A DNA stretch of 64,000 nucleotides from Acinetobacter lwoffii (lineage in GTDB: Bacteria; Pseudomonadota; Gammaproteobacteria; Pseudomonadales; Moraxellaceae), in NCBI RefSeq assembly GCF_024129355.1, contig NZ_JAMXXP010000005.1:62001-126000 (forward strand), written 5' to 3'. Both the position numbers and the translations under genes were made by a program. Shown here piece by piece: positions 28,974 through 36,848 of the stretch (positions within the stretch are counted from its first letter, which is position 1; each line of letters begins with the position of its first letter). The notes below the pieces were generated by a model, which saw only the letters and a program-made list of their open reading frames with translations, was not told the origin of the DNA and did no database searches.

Positions 28974-30386
28974 CTACCAAGTGAAACGCCAAAAGAATGA
29001 ATGCATTTTTTCACTATTCATTTGTAAAGAAGAATGCGTGATCAGAAGATCTTTATTGCCTTTTTGATGATTTTTTAATATCTGCGTCTTATGTAAAGTA
29101 TAAGATTTTGTTCCATCCACATTTTGCAATATGACATGATCATCTGTTTCAGGCGTAATTTTTAATCCATCTTCCGTTAAGGCAATCCTAAACCAAGGTT
29201 TAAGCATTTCATTATCAAAATAGCTATGAGGATCATGATAAATTGCTTTCTCTTGCCCTAAACTTAAAAACATTTGTTCAGAACTAGCGAACCAAGGCTG
29301 TTCAGCCATTAAAGCATCTTGATCATAGCCCCAGTATCTTAAGCGTATATATTCATTTTTTTCGTGAAAGGTATTACAAAATGGGCAAGTCACACGCTGA
29401 TTGACTATAAAACTACTACGACAATCTTCTTGCTGACATGTTAGAAGTAAAGAGAGAGTTCTATTTAACTCGTAATGCCACTCTACCATCGTAGGGCGTT
29501 CATTTAACTTTTCTGCTAAACGACTTGATCCAAAGCAACGCTGAAATAGGCTAAATAAACGTTTATTTAGCATTTCAAATACTGGAAAACCTTGTACTGC
29601 TATTTCATTTGAAGCATCTTTAACATCAAAAACCCAAGGAAATTCTCCCCGTGCAGCTTTTTCCTCAGCAATATCTGGATCTTCATCCTCAACAGCAATT
29701 CCATGATTGAATGGATGAGTATGTGTTAATAACTGAAGTGCGATGACAGCAAATGACCATGCATCTGTTTGTACATTTGTTCCCGTTTCATTGCGAATCA
29801 GTTCGGGGGCTGCATAACCTTTGGTATAGAAATGATGCTGATGAGATTGCTCCGCATAATGAATATTATCTGCATCGATTAGCCACACTTGATGATGCTC
29901 AATTGAAGTTGATACAAAAATATTATTAGGTGATAAATCCCCAAACGCCAAACCTTTGCCATGCAACTTAGCTAAGGTTTCAGCAAGTTCTTTTAAAATC
30001 AGTAAGCGACGTGCGAAGCTACCTGTATCTCTATACTTAATAAGATCAAGCTGCCCTTCTAAGGTGTATATACGTTCTATTTGTGCAGAAAGCGGTTCTA
30101 AGCCATCCATAAGCTCCATCACGTAACCAGCACGATTCTTTAATGTTAATAAACTTAGTGGCAAAGCAATTTTTAAATCTCGAAGTGGTAAACGCATAAC
30201 ATTTTGAAATTGCTTACGTACTTCTCTTAATTGAACTTCTGGCAGTACATTTGTAATTTTTACTACTAAGTTAACTTGGTCTGTTTTTAAAACTGTACCT
30301 TGGCCACCTTCTCCAATCATTCCTAGAAGTTCATAAGTACCTCCCTGGAGGTCATTTACGATTCTTTTTTGCTTTTCATTCGTCAT
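28974..30386 (-). CDS. TerY-P type Ser/Thr protein kinase with zinc ribbon (470 aa)
   Basis: The ATG at 30386 lies 2 bases after the phosphatase stop. The Gly-rich loop GEGGQG is at residues 25-30 and the catalytic Lys in VVKI at 43. The catalytic loop reads GDLSPNN (Asp150, Asn155) instead of HRD...N, and the Mg-binding motif is DAD (171-173) instead of DFG. These variants are typical of the kinases in TerY-phosphorylation triads. After the kinase domain come a zinc ribbon (CQQEDC, then CPFC) and a ~100-residue beta-rich tail. It would phosphorylate the vWA partner or the helicase/McrB proteins. Neighbouring PP2C and vWA genes complete the triad. Confidence 0.88.
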   Translation of the reverse strand: MTNEKQKRIVNDLQGGTYELLGMIGEGGQGTVLKTDQVNLVVKITNVLPEVQLREVRKQFQNVMRLPLRDLKIALPLSLLTLKNRAGYVMELMDGLEPLSAQIERIYTLEGQLDLIKYRDTGSFARRLLILKELAETLAKLHGKGLAFGDLSPNNIFVSTSIEHHQVWLIDADNIHYAEQSHQHHFYTKGYAAPELIRNETGTNVQTDAWSFAVIALQLLTHTHPFNHGIAVEDEDPDIAEEKAARGEFPWVFDVKDASNEIAVQGFPVFEMLNKRLFSLFQRCFGSSRLAEKLNERPTMVEWHYELNRTLSLLLTCQQEDCRSSFIVNQRVTCPFCNTFHEKNEYIRLRYWGYDQDALMAEQPWFASSEQMFLSLGQEKAIYHDPHSYFDNEMLKPWFRIALTEDGLKITPETDDHVILQNVDGTKSYTLHKTQILKNHQKGNKDLLITHSSLQMNSEKMHSFFWRFTW

Positions 30387-30388
30387 CT

Positions 30389-31090
30389 TTATTTTTTCCA
30401 AAAAACTATGCCAATACTTTTATCATCACTGTGTTGGGGTGTAGGCCAATGGTGCAGCTCGTGTTGTATATACTTTTTTATTCGCCTTACACTTTGCAAT
30501 GTCGCTTTTTGGATCAACGTCGATGTAAATAACTGTTCATTGAACAAATCATCACTTATCCCGTCTGTAAGTAACACGATGCCGTGTTTTTGGCTGGTTA
30601 AATAAATTTTTTTATAAGCCCAATCATCCCATTTTTTTGAATAGCCCAATGCATTGGTCTGATTGCTAAATAAATCATCGGATTTCAAACTAACGCGACC
30701 AAAACTTTCTGTTTGATAATAAATAGCACCATCGCCCAACTGAAATAGTCTTACCTCACCCTCTCCACTACCCCATGCAAAGAGACAAGTTGTCGCTGCA
30801 TCAGTTGGTAAGATGTTTTTTTCTTTCAAAAGTTTTAACCAATGTAAATATATTTTCTTTGCTACGTCTTTTTCAGCTAAAGAAAAATCGCAATGCTTTA
30901 AAACATTACATACTGATTGACAAGCTAAGGTTGATCCAATGTGGGATAAGGGCTTAGATCCCATTCCATCACACACTGCAATACACCAATTCTTGTTCCA
31001 AAACCGGTGCATCACAGCATCTTGATTAGAGTTTTTTTCGCGTAAATTGCGTGGACCAATCACTGAAACTGAACATAGTGATAAATACAC
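30389..31090 (-). CDS. PP2C-family Ser/Thr phosphatase of a TerY-P triad (233 aa)
   Basis: Starts with GTG at 31090, 2 bases after the vWA stop; no in-frame ATG occurs before the first motif. Metal-binding PP2C motifs are seen: NSNQDAV near residue 22, VCDGMGS near 40 (DGxG), and DGISDDL near the C-terminal third. The short form lacks extra domains, as in triad phosphatases. It presumably reverses the action of the adjacent kinase, so the pair works as an on/off switch. No signal peptide; cytoplasmic. Confidence 0.9.
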   Translation of the reverse strand: MYLSLCSVSVIGPRNLREKNSNQDAVMHRFWNKNWCIAVCDGMGSKPLSHIGSTLACQSVCNVLKHCDFSLAEKDVAKKIYLHWLKLLKEKNILPTDAATTCLFAWGSGEGEVRLFQLGDGAIYYQTESFGRVSLKSDDLFSNQTNALGYSKKWDDWAYKKIYLTSQKHGIVLLTDGISDDLFNEQLFTSTLIQKATLQSVRRIKKYIQHELHHWPTPQHSDDKSIGIVFWKK

Positions 31091-31092
31091 GA

Positions 31093-31773
31093 TTAAAAAT
31101 CACTTAGATCTAATTCATCATCAGGTAATTTTGAAAAATCCACCGTTGGAAGTTGATTAGGGGTGTTACTTTGTGAACGACTACTAACGCTCATGCTGAC
31201 CGCTCTAAAGAAACGATGTATTTCTTTTGCATTGTGTGCTTCAAATACTTCTGATGCTTCTAAATCATTTACAAATGCTTTTAACATATTTTTATCAGCA
31301 CCTGTTCCTATAGCCATAGCCATACGTGATGCTTTCTGTGCTCTATCAGAATTTTTCAATTTATCAAAAGAAGCTTCCCAATTGTCTGTAGGAATACCAT
31401 CAGAAATAAGAACAATTGTTGGTTTATATGCACGACTAGGAATAATATCTTTATTCTCAATCATCTCTACAGCCAACTCAAATGCCCCTCCCATTGGGGT
31501 TCCACCTGAAGCAACTAAATCATTTGTTTGATTAATTTGCCATGCAGGAGTCAAAGGGACATGTACTTCAGCTTTTAAACCGCCAAAAGTGATAATAGAG
31601 ACTTGGATTTCAGCATTTAAACGACTTTCTTGAGATAATGTATTAAGAAAATCTTTTAAAGCAGCATTAAGTGCTCCAATATTATTATCTTGTGTCATAC
31701 TTCCGCTGACATCAGCCAAAATAATAACTGGTAAAGGTCGTGCTGTTGCCACCGCAAATTGTTGCATTGCCAT
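31093..31773 (-). CDS. TerY-like von Willebrand factor A domain protein (226 aa)
   Basis: First gene of the operon, with GGGGAG 5 bases before the ATG. The MIDAS metal site is intact: DVSGS (Asp21, Ser23, Ser25), a Thr in GGTPMGGAF, and Asp in LISDGIPTD. It is a single vWA domain with an acidic tail (KLPDDELDLSDF), matching TerY of tellurite-resistance clusters and TerY-P triads. vWA proteins scaffold complexes through metal-dependent contacts and here probably link the kinase and phosphatase to the helicase and AAA+ parts. A TATAAT box and a CRP-like site lie upstream. Confidence 0.9.
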   Translation of the reverse strand: MAMQQFAVATARPLPVIILADVSGSMTQDNNIGALNAALKDFLNTLSQESRLNAEIQVSIITFGGLKAEVHVPLTPAWQINQTNDLVASGGTPMGGAFELAVEMIENKDIIPSRAYKPTIVLISDGIPTDNWEASFDKLKNSDRAQKASRMAMAIGTGADKNMLKAFVNDLEASEVFEAHNAKEIHRFFRAVSMSVSSRSQSNTPNQLPTVDFSKLPDDELDLSDF

Positions 31774-31838
31774 TCTTTCTCCCCCTCTGAATAATTTAAT
31801 ATTCGTTTTACAAGAACTTATTTATTATTTATAACAAT

Positions 31839-31858
31839 ATTATATGATCTTAATCACA
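31839..31858 (-). promoter_or_regulatory. -10 box and overlapping CRP/Vfr-like site upstream of the vWA operon
   Basis: On the minus strand TATAAT occurs at 31844-31839, about 65 bases before the vWA start. Overlapping it, 31858-31843 reads TGTGATTAAGATCATA, which fits the TGTGA-N6-TCACA pattern of CRP-type regulators with one half-site mismatch. No good -35 was found. If bound, it would more likely repress than activate. Confidence 0.35.
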
Positions 31859-31910
31859 TAATATTTATGAATTTAATTGACCATTTAGTCTAATATACGA
31901 AGAAGATTAT

Positions 31911-32672
31911 TTAATCCCGAATCATTCTAAAAGTAAGATTAAATCTAGAATGCTGTACTTTCTTCCGTTTCGGTACCGCATGTTCCCAAAAGTGTTGCAT
32001 TTCACCGGACATGATCAGCAAACTGCCATGTTGTAATGGCACAGTAAATTTAAGCTGGTGGTCGTCTTTATGACGTACTTGAAAATCACGGGTTTCACCA
32101 AAGTTCACAGATGCAATCGTCGGATTTTTACCTAACTCTGGTTCATCATCTGTATGCCAATTTAAATAGTCTTCACCACTACGATACCAATTCATTAAGA
32201 CACTATTAAATTGTGTACCGGCGACCTTTTCGATTTGTTCTTTGATATACAGTAAACCTCTATTCCACGGATTCGGCTGTGACAGAATGCCTGAATACTT
32301 ATAGGCTTTACCCTCATCTCCATACCAACTGGTTAATCTTGGTAACGGAATTTTTTTACCATAAAGATTAATAAAATCCTGCTTCCATAAAATATTTTTA
32401 AATTTTACCTGTTTAAGATCATCGGGTTGAATTTTGCTCCAATCAACCTGCTGCGTCTCATAAGTATCATTTTCTAAAAAATATTCTACCGATCGATCAC
32501 TGATTTTCTGAGCAAAAAACTGAGATGCGTAAAAGAGCACACCATTCGGAATCTGAATGATAAAGCCTTGGCGTGACTCATCCCATTGACTAGAAAATCC
32601 ATTAACATCCGGCAAAACAAATGGCAATTGATTTGGTGATGCTTCAATCGAGCTTTCAAATAAATCAAGCAT
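31911..32672 (-). CDS. AlkB-like 2-oxoglutarate/Fe(II) dioxygenase (253 aa)
   Basis: The ATG at 32672 overlaps the methyltransferase stop (ATGCTTGA), giving coupling. The iron ligands HTD (His173, Asp175) are followed by a distal His in the GEMQHFWEHAVPK segment and the 2-oxoglutarate-binding RFNLTFR near the C-terminus. ASVNFGETRDFQVRHK is typical of the AlkB/ALKBH2-3 group, which removes alkyl groups from DNA or RNA bases by oxidation. No ada-like gene is near. Pairing with a methyltransferase on an island suggests either base-modification chemistry or repair of damage linked to a defence system. Confidence 0.9.
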   Translation of the reverse strand: MLDLFESSIEASPNQLPFVLPDVNGFSSQWDESRQGFIIQIPNGVLFYASQFFAQKISDRSVEYFLENDTYETQQVDWSKIQPDDLKQVKFKNILWKQDFINLYGKKIPLPRLTSWYGDEGKAYKYSGILSQPNPWNRGLLYIKEQIEKVAGTQFNSVLMNWYRSGEDYLNWHTDDEPELGKNPTIASVNFGETRDFQVRHKDDHQLKFTVPLQHGSLLIMSGEMQHFWEHAVPKRKKVQHSRFNLTFRMIRD

Positions 32673-33474
32673 AATAATTATTCTCAATTTTAATGAAGAA
32701 ATAGATATGATTCATGTTGTGACTATCAGTAAAACGCCCCAAGTGAGCATGACTCAATTTAAACTCTTCATTCTCATCTGGTTGATAGGTATGAATAGCA
32801 TTATAAAGCGCTTTAATTCGTGGAGAACCACCTTTGAAATTACGATCACTACTGATAGCAATCACATAATGCGTACCACCGTCTTTTAAAATCTTATTAA
32901 AGACTTCAAATTGATCAAAGCTATCTATATCTAGTACATTTGAAAATAAATGTATATTCATCTTTTCAGGATTGATGCTGAGCTCTTCAGTTTCTAAATC
33001 ATCGAGTTCTTTGTTAATCGAGTGAACTTGCGTTTGAGGTAAGGCACACCCAATAATGTGGCTCGCACGTTGAAGCGCAATTTTGGAAGGTTCAATTAAT
33101 GTTACATCATCAACAATGCCTTCTAAGCCAGTGATGTTTTCCAATAGAAGTAAGGTTGCTAAGCCCTGTCCACAACCGTAATCAAATATATGGACATTTT
33201 CATCTTTATTATCACTCAACATCTCCACTGTCTTAGGCAAGGTCTGCTCCCATTGACGTTGAACCATTAATCCATATGAGTAAAGATATTGATTCAATAA
33301 ATCTTGACGATGAATCGTTAAGCGGCCTCGGTCTAGCTCGTCACGCTTATTACTATCAATACCCGCAAAATTGCGTAAGGTTCTGAAGTTTAAATTAGAT
33401 GTATTTAAGGTTTTTTTCTGAATTGCATTGATTACTAGATCATGGTGGACTGCATGGATTACTAAATTATTCAT
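32665..33474 (-). CDS. SAM-dependent methyltransferase (269 aa)
   Basis: The AdoMet-binding motif FDYGCGQGLATLLLLE lies near residue 95, with the acidic motif II TLIEPSK about 40 residues later and a Rossmann-like alternation through residue ~215. Substrate motifs such as NPPY/DPPY of DNA methylases are absent, so the target is unknown (small molecule, RNA or protein). The N-terminal ~70 residues are an extra helical region. Its stop overlaps the AlkB-like start, so both are made together. Upstream is the AAGCTT-containing motif at 33548. Confidence 0.75.
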   Translation of the reverse strand: MNNLVIHAVHHDLVINAIQKKTLNTSNLNFRTLRNFAGIDSNKRDELDRGRLTIHRQDLLNQYLYSYGLMVQRQWEQTLPKTVEMLSDNKDENVHIFDYGCGQGLATLLLLENITGLEGIVDDVTLIEPSKIALQRASHIIGCALPQTQVHSINKELDDLETEELSINPEKMNIHLFSNVLDIDSFDQFEVFNKILKDGGTHYVIAISSDRNFKGGSPRIKALYNAIHTYQPDENEEFKLSHAHLGRFTDSHNMNHIYFFIKIENNYYA

Positions 33475-33547
33475 AACTTACCCTTAATTTATATATTCGT
33501 TGTCATGGGTAAATCATATTTATATTTATAAAATAAAATTTGATATT

Positions 33548-33566
33548 GGAAGCTTGCGATTAATTA
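33548..33566. promoter_or_regulatory. AAGCTTGCGA motif upstream of the methyltransferase/AlkB pair
   Basis: The sequence GGAAGCTTGCGATTAATTA lies ~75 bases upstream of the methyltransferase start. It shares the core AAGCTTNCGA with 33654-33675 and 37572-37593, and AAGCTTCCAA occurs at 37488. This would be a shared operator if the similarity is not chance. Confidence 0.3.
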
Positions 33567-33653
33567 GAAGTTAATAAAATGAAAATAGTTTAAAAAATCA
33601 CAGTTTTTTGCTCATCACGGATGATTTTTAAACAGATATCTCCTTATACTTAT

Positions 33654-33675
33654 GTAAGCTTACGAAGTAAGCTTA
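33654..33675. promoter_or_regulatory. palindrome with GTAAGCTTACGAA motif upstream of the SNase gene
   Basis: Arms TAAGCTTAC (33655-33663) and GTAAGCTTA (33667-33675) are perfect inverted repeats around GAA. The site ends 37 bases upstream of the nuclease start codon, inside the likely promoter. It belongs to the same motif family as 33548, 37488 and 37572. Confidence 0.45.
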
Positions 33676-33712
33676 AAAACACACAAACAATTAGCCCATC
33701 ATTGGTAATTAA

Positions 33713-34258
33713 ATGTTCAAAACAATTCTAAATTCCTGGCTATTTTGCAGTTCCTTGTTCTTTCTTTCATCCTGTCAGACAGCTGATGAACAGCTATTAC
33801 CTTGGGGATACAACAATAAAATGGTTATTCATCATTATCAGGTCTTAGATGGAGATACCATTTCAGGTGTGAACCCAGAAGGGAAAGTGATACGTATTCG
33901 TTTGACTGGGATTGATGCCCCAGAGAATGATCAACCTATGGGGAAAGAGAGCCATAAAAGTTTAGAACAATGTTTAGCAGGAAAACCTCTGATAATTAAT
34001 TGGAGTACTATTGATAAATACGACCGTTTGCTTGCTAAAGTTATAGCAGAAAAGCAAGATTGTAATTTAGTCCAAATTCAAAATGGTTACGCATGGCATT
34101 ATAAGTATTTTGAAAATGATCAGCCTTCGATAGATCGTATGAACTATTCGAAAGCTGAATCAAGTGCACGAACAAAAAAAGTAGGTTTATGGAAATCTGA
34201 ATGCCCAACACCGCCATGGGATTGGCGACGCAAGAGAATTATCGATTGTAGCAAATAA
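33713..34258 (+). CDS. SNase-fold (thermonuclease-like) lipoprotein (181 aa)
   Basis: The N-terminus has a lipoprotein signal: a hydrophobic stretch followed by LSSC, with the Cys near residue 21 as the lipid site. The mature part has the staphylococcal nuclease fold: VLDGDTI, RIRLTGIDAPE (catalytic Arg and acidic residues), YDRLLAKV and the closing GLW. SNase-like proteins cut DNA and RNA with calcium. As a lipoprotein it would act in the periplasm, where incoming phage or plasmid DNA passes. It is read opposite to the methyltransferase from the same promoter region. Confidence 0.88.
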   Translation: MFKTILNSWLFCSSLFFLSSCQTADEQLLPWGYNNKMVIHHYQVLDGDTISGVNPEGKVIRIRLTGIDAPENDQPMGKESHKSLEQCLAGKPLIINWSTIDKYDRLLAKVIAEKQDCNLVQIQNGYAWHYKYFENDQPSIDRMNYSKAESSARTKKVGLWKSECPTPPWDWRRKRIIDCSK

Positions 34259-34348
34259 AGAAATTAATCAAATTTCACTTTATTTTTCCTACATATAATT
34301 ATTAGAATAGTTAGATATATTAATAATTTATAAATTGTAGGGCAATTC

Positions 34349-35650
34349 ATGGTGAAGATCAAACATATTAACTCTGATAAATTTCTTTATCTAAAAATTT
34401 TTCTTTTTGTACTATTTACTCTGTTTATTTCAACATTTTTGAATCAAAACAAATATTACAAACAATTAGAAGAGTCCAGAAAATATCATTATCGTGATGT
34501 AATATTCGTATTCGAAGCAATGAATAAAGAATGCCTCAAGAACAAATCAGAACAACTTTGTTTCGATCAATTTTTTAATGCGTTAAACACTTATAGTAAC
34601 CGGGGCACAATTTCTTTACATGACCGCAATAATAAGCTGATTCTAGAGAAAAAAGATGAGTCAATTTATGATCATCGCACACCAGTAACAGTAACCCATA
34701 CCTTTTCAGAATTTAAAACTCTTCGGCCAAGATTGGAAATTTCAAAACTTACTGGCTACTCAAATCTTTGGTTAAACTCTTTAAACACCATGACCTTTTC
34801 ATCTTGGAACTATATCCAAGATTTTACAAGCAGAGTTACAGGTAATGGACCTGTAATTGAAGGAATGTCTTGGTATGAGTTCGCTCAAAAAGTAGCATGG
34901 GAACGTTTCTATCCTTCTCTACCTTTCGTTTTTATTCTTTTAGGTGTTGCTCTGTACGGTGGCTGGCGCAGATATCAAATTGAAAAAATAAATATCAAGT
35001 TAATTAAACAGCAACAGCGTTTAAATCAGGAAAAATTTGAACTAGAAAAATCTGTTCAAAAATTGAATGCAGACTTGGAAGAAAAAGATCACGAGGCGTT
35101 TTTACTTAACTCAAGTATCCAAAATCTTAATGTAAAAATTGAAAATTCGGTTGATCGTAAAGAAATCGATGCTTTATTAGCTGAAAAACAAGAACTTGAA
35201 AATGAACTTCTAAATAATGAAAATGAAAAATCTAAACTTTTAGCAGTACTTGGTCAAAAGGATCATGCTCAACAGGAATTACAAAATCGTATTGAGGAAT
35301 ATGAAATTAAGCACGGTTTTACTTTAGTTGGGGAATTTGTGCGATATTGGACTTATTTCGAAAAACAACTTCAACGTTTATGCTCTAGAGAACTTCAACA
35401 ACAACGAAATAACTCTAAAGGAAAAGCAGTATCTGCTTCATCAATGATTGATGACCTATATAATCAGGCAATCATTAATCAAAGCTTGCGTGATGACTTA
35501 CACCTAGTCCGTAAATTCCGTAATAGCGTTATGCATACATCTAATGTTGATGATGAAAGTGATTATCAACATATTATCCATGATTTAAAAAGTAATATTA
35601 AAATCCTTGAACAAGCCATCAATAGATTACAAAAACAGGATCTTTATTAA
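34349..35650 (+). CDS. transmembrane protein with periplasmic domain, coiled coil and HEPN-type C-terminus (433 aa)
   Basis: TM1 is at residues ~13-31 and TM2 at ~190-208. The ~155 residues between them should be periplasmic and contain SLHDRNNKLILEKKD, which resembles strands of PAS/PDC-like sensors. After TM2 comes a coiled coil (~215-310), then a helical domain whose last part reads VRKFRNSVMHTSN. RNSVMH (Arg391 to His396) is the Rx4H motif of HEPN ribonucleases. The layout suggests that an outside signal is passed through the membrane to a cytoplasmic RNase, as in abortive infection. A strong terminator follows. HEPN assignment rests on the motif and helix pattern, not on a profile search. 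Confidence 0.7.
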   Translation: MVKIKHINSDKFLYLKIFLFVLFTLFISTFLNQNKYYKQLEESRKYHYRDVIFVFEAMNKECLKNKSEQLCFDQFFNALNTYSNRGTISLHDRNNKLILEKKDESIYDHRTPVTVTHTFSEFKTLRPRLEISKLTGYSNLWLNSLNTMTFSSWNYIQDFTSRVTGNGPVIEGMSWYEFAQKVAWERFYPSLPFVFILLGVALYGGWRRYQIEKINIKLIKQQQRLNQEKFELEKSVQKLNADLEEKDHEAFLLNSSIQNLNVKIENSVDRKEIDALLAEKQELENELLNNENEKSKLLAVLGQKDHAQQELQNRIEEYEIKHGFTLVGEFVRYWTYFEKQLQRLCSRELQQQRNNSKGKAVSASSMIDDLYNQAIINQSLRDDLHLVRKFRNSVMHTSNVDDESDYQHIIHDLKSNIKILEQAINRLQKQDLY

Positions 35651-35666
35651 ACTAACGTTAATGATT

Positions 35667-35696
35667 AAAAAGGCAGCTGCTTACAGCTGCCTTTTT
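35667..35696. terminator. bidirectional intrinsic terminator
   Basis: Perfect 13-base arms AAAAAGGCAGCTG and CAGCTGCCTTTTT around CTTA. It ends the HEPN-like gene on the plus strand and the CARF gene on the minus strand, which converge here. Confidence 0.92.
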
Positions 35697-35700
35697 AACA

Positions 35701-36837
35701 TTAGAAAAATATAATGCGATCCTTAAAATTATCTTTTATAGTAATGTCCTCTCTCTCAATCGGGAGATAAAAAGGCATACTTCTGCCATTTTGCTTTGGT
35801 ACGATTCTAGCTGCCAACTCTACACCTAATTTTTTTTCTAGATGTTTTTTTAGCTTAGACTTTGTTGACTCAAAAAACTCTTTATTCACAACTATAGAAG
35901 TATCACCGCCTTTAAGCTCATCATAATGTTTTAAATATTCGTCAGTTAGCTCTTCTACAATTTGAATCTCTGCAGCAGAATTATTCCCCTTTGCCTTACC
36001 TGTTGGTGCTTTAATACCAGCTTGGCCTTTAAGTTTATTGTCAGCAAACCACATTAGCATGGCCATTTCTCTAGCCGGAATATCAACCTGTTCTCCACCA
36101 TTAACCCTAATATATTGATACGTGACATCAATCTCTAATGAAAGATTTTGATGAGATTGGTTAATTTGTTCTACGACATCTGAAAATTGGTAGGTGTCCA
36201 TTTTAAGCGGATGGGTTTCTGGCAATGCATTTCTTAAGCGTACAAAAGGGATGTTCGCCAAAAAGACTTTAGCCTGCTGTGCATTTAATCGTTCTTGTGA
36301 CATATTTTTGCCAACATAATGCTCATATGGCGTTGGATAGTAAAAGCCATCTGCAAATTCGAACTCTTCTGATACTAGAACATGTGACATACTATCTTGA
36401 GCTCTACCATACAACGAAAGTGCGTAGCCTGCATAAAACCCCATCGTTTTACGACCACCTGCGATAGACACATGTAACTTAGAATTATCATCTTCAGTAA
36501 ATAACTTAATCAAACGACATGTTTCATTAGCAGCCAACTCATTATCATCTAAAGTCTTAAGATCCTCTAACTCTTTTCCTTGATAACTGATGACATGGAC
36601 AGTGGAATCATCAAATCTGATGTTTGATAATTGATAATCTTTAAGAAATTGCTCAAAAATACCATCATTAAACAAACGAGATCGAATTTGGATTCTTCCT
36701 TTCGCCGTAGTCAACACATGTATTTCAGTTGGAATCCATCTGTCACTATTTTCAGGATCAGCAGCCAATGCATACAGGGTTTCCGTGATGATTTGTGGTG
36801 TCATTCCTGTAACTAAAAATAAAATATTCTTTTGCAT
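35701..36837 (-). CDS. CARF-domain protein of the Cas_NE0113 (TIGR02584) type (378 aa)
   Basis: The start reads FLVTGMTPQIITETLYAL, followed by HVLTTAKGR and VSIAGGRKTMGFYAGYALSL, the conserved blocks of the NE0113 family of CRISPR-associated CARF proteins, which bind or cleave cyclic oligoadenylates. Residues ~205-378 form a second part with a helix-turn-helix-like pattern (PAREMAMLMWFADNKL, then FFESTKSKLKKHLEKKLG), perhaps a winged helix. No cas gene or CRISPR array is in the window, so it is an orphan here. It is 11 bases downstream of the 183-aa gene and probably co-transcribed with it. It could respond to signals from a type III or CBASS-like system elsewhere. Confidence 0.85.
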   Translation of the reverse strand: MQKNILFLVTGMTPQIITETLYALAADPENSDRWIPTEIHVLTTAKGRIQIRSRLFNDGIFEQFLKDYQLSNIRFDDSTVHVISYQGKELEDLKTLDDNELAANETCRLIKLFTEDDNSKLHVSIAGGRKTMGFYAGYALSLYGRAQDSMSHVLVSEEFEFADGFYYPTPYEHYVGKNMSQERLNAQQAKVFLANIPFVRLRNALPETHPLKMDTYQFSDVVEQINQSHQNLSLEIDVTYQYIRVNGGEQVDIPAREMAMLMWFADNKLKGQAGIKAPTGKAKGNNSAAEIQIVEELTDEYLKHYDELKGGDTSIVVNKEFFESTKSKLKKHLEKKLGVELAARIVPKQNGRSMPFYLPIEREDITIKDNFKDRIIFF

Positions 36838-36848
36838 GTGCCTTTTCC

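Noticed and set aside
31774..32700. Ada or SOS box near the AlkB-like gene
   Set aside because: No CTGT-N8-ACAG or UmuDAb-type palindrome was seen upstream of the methyltransferase/AlkB pair.
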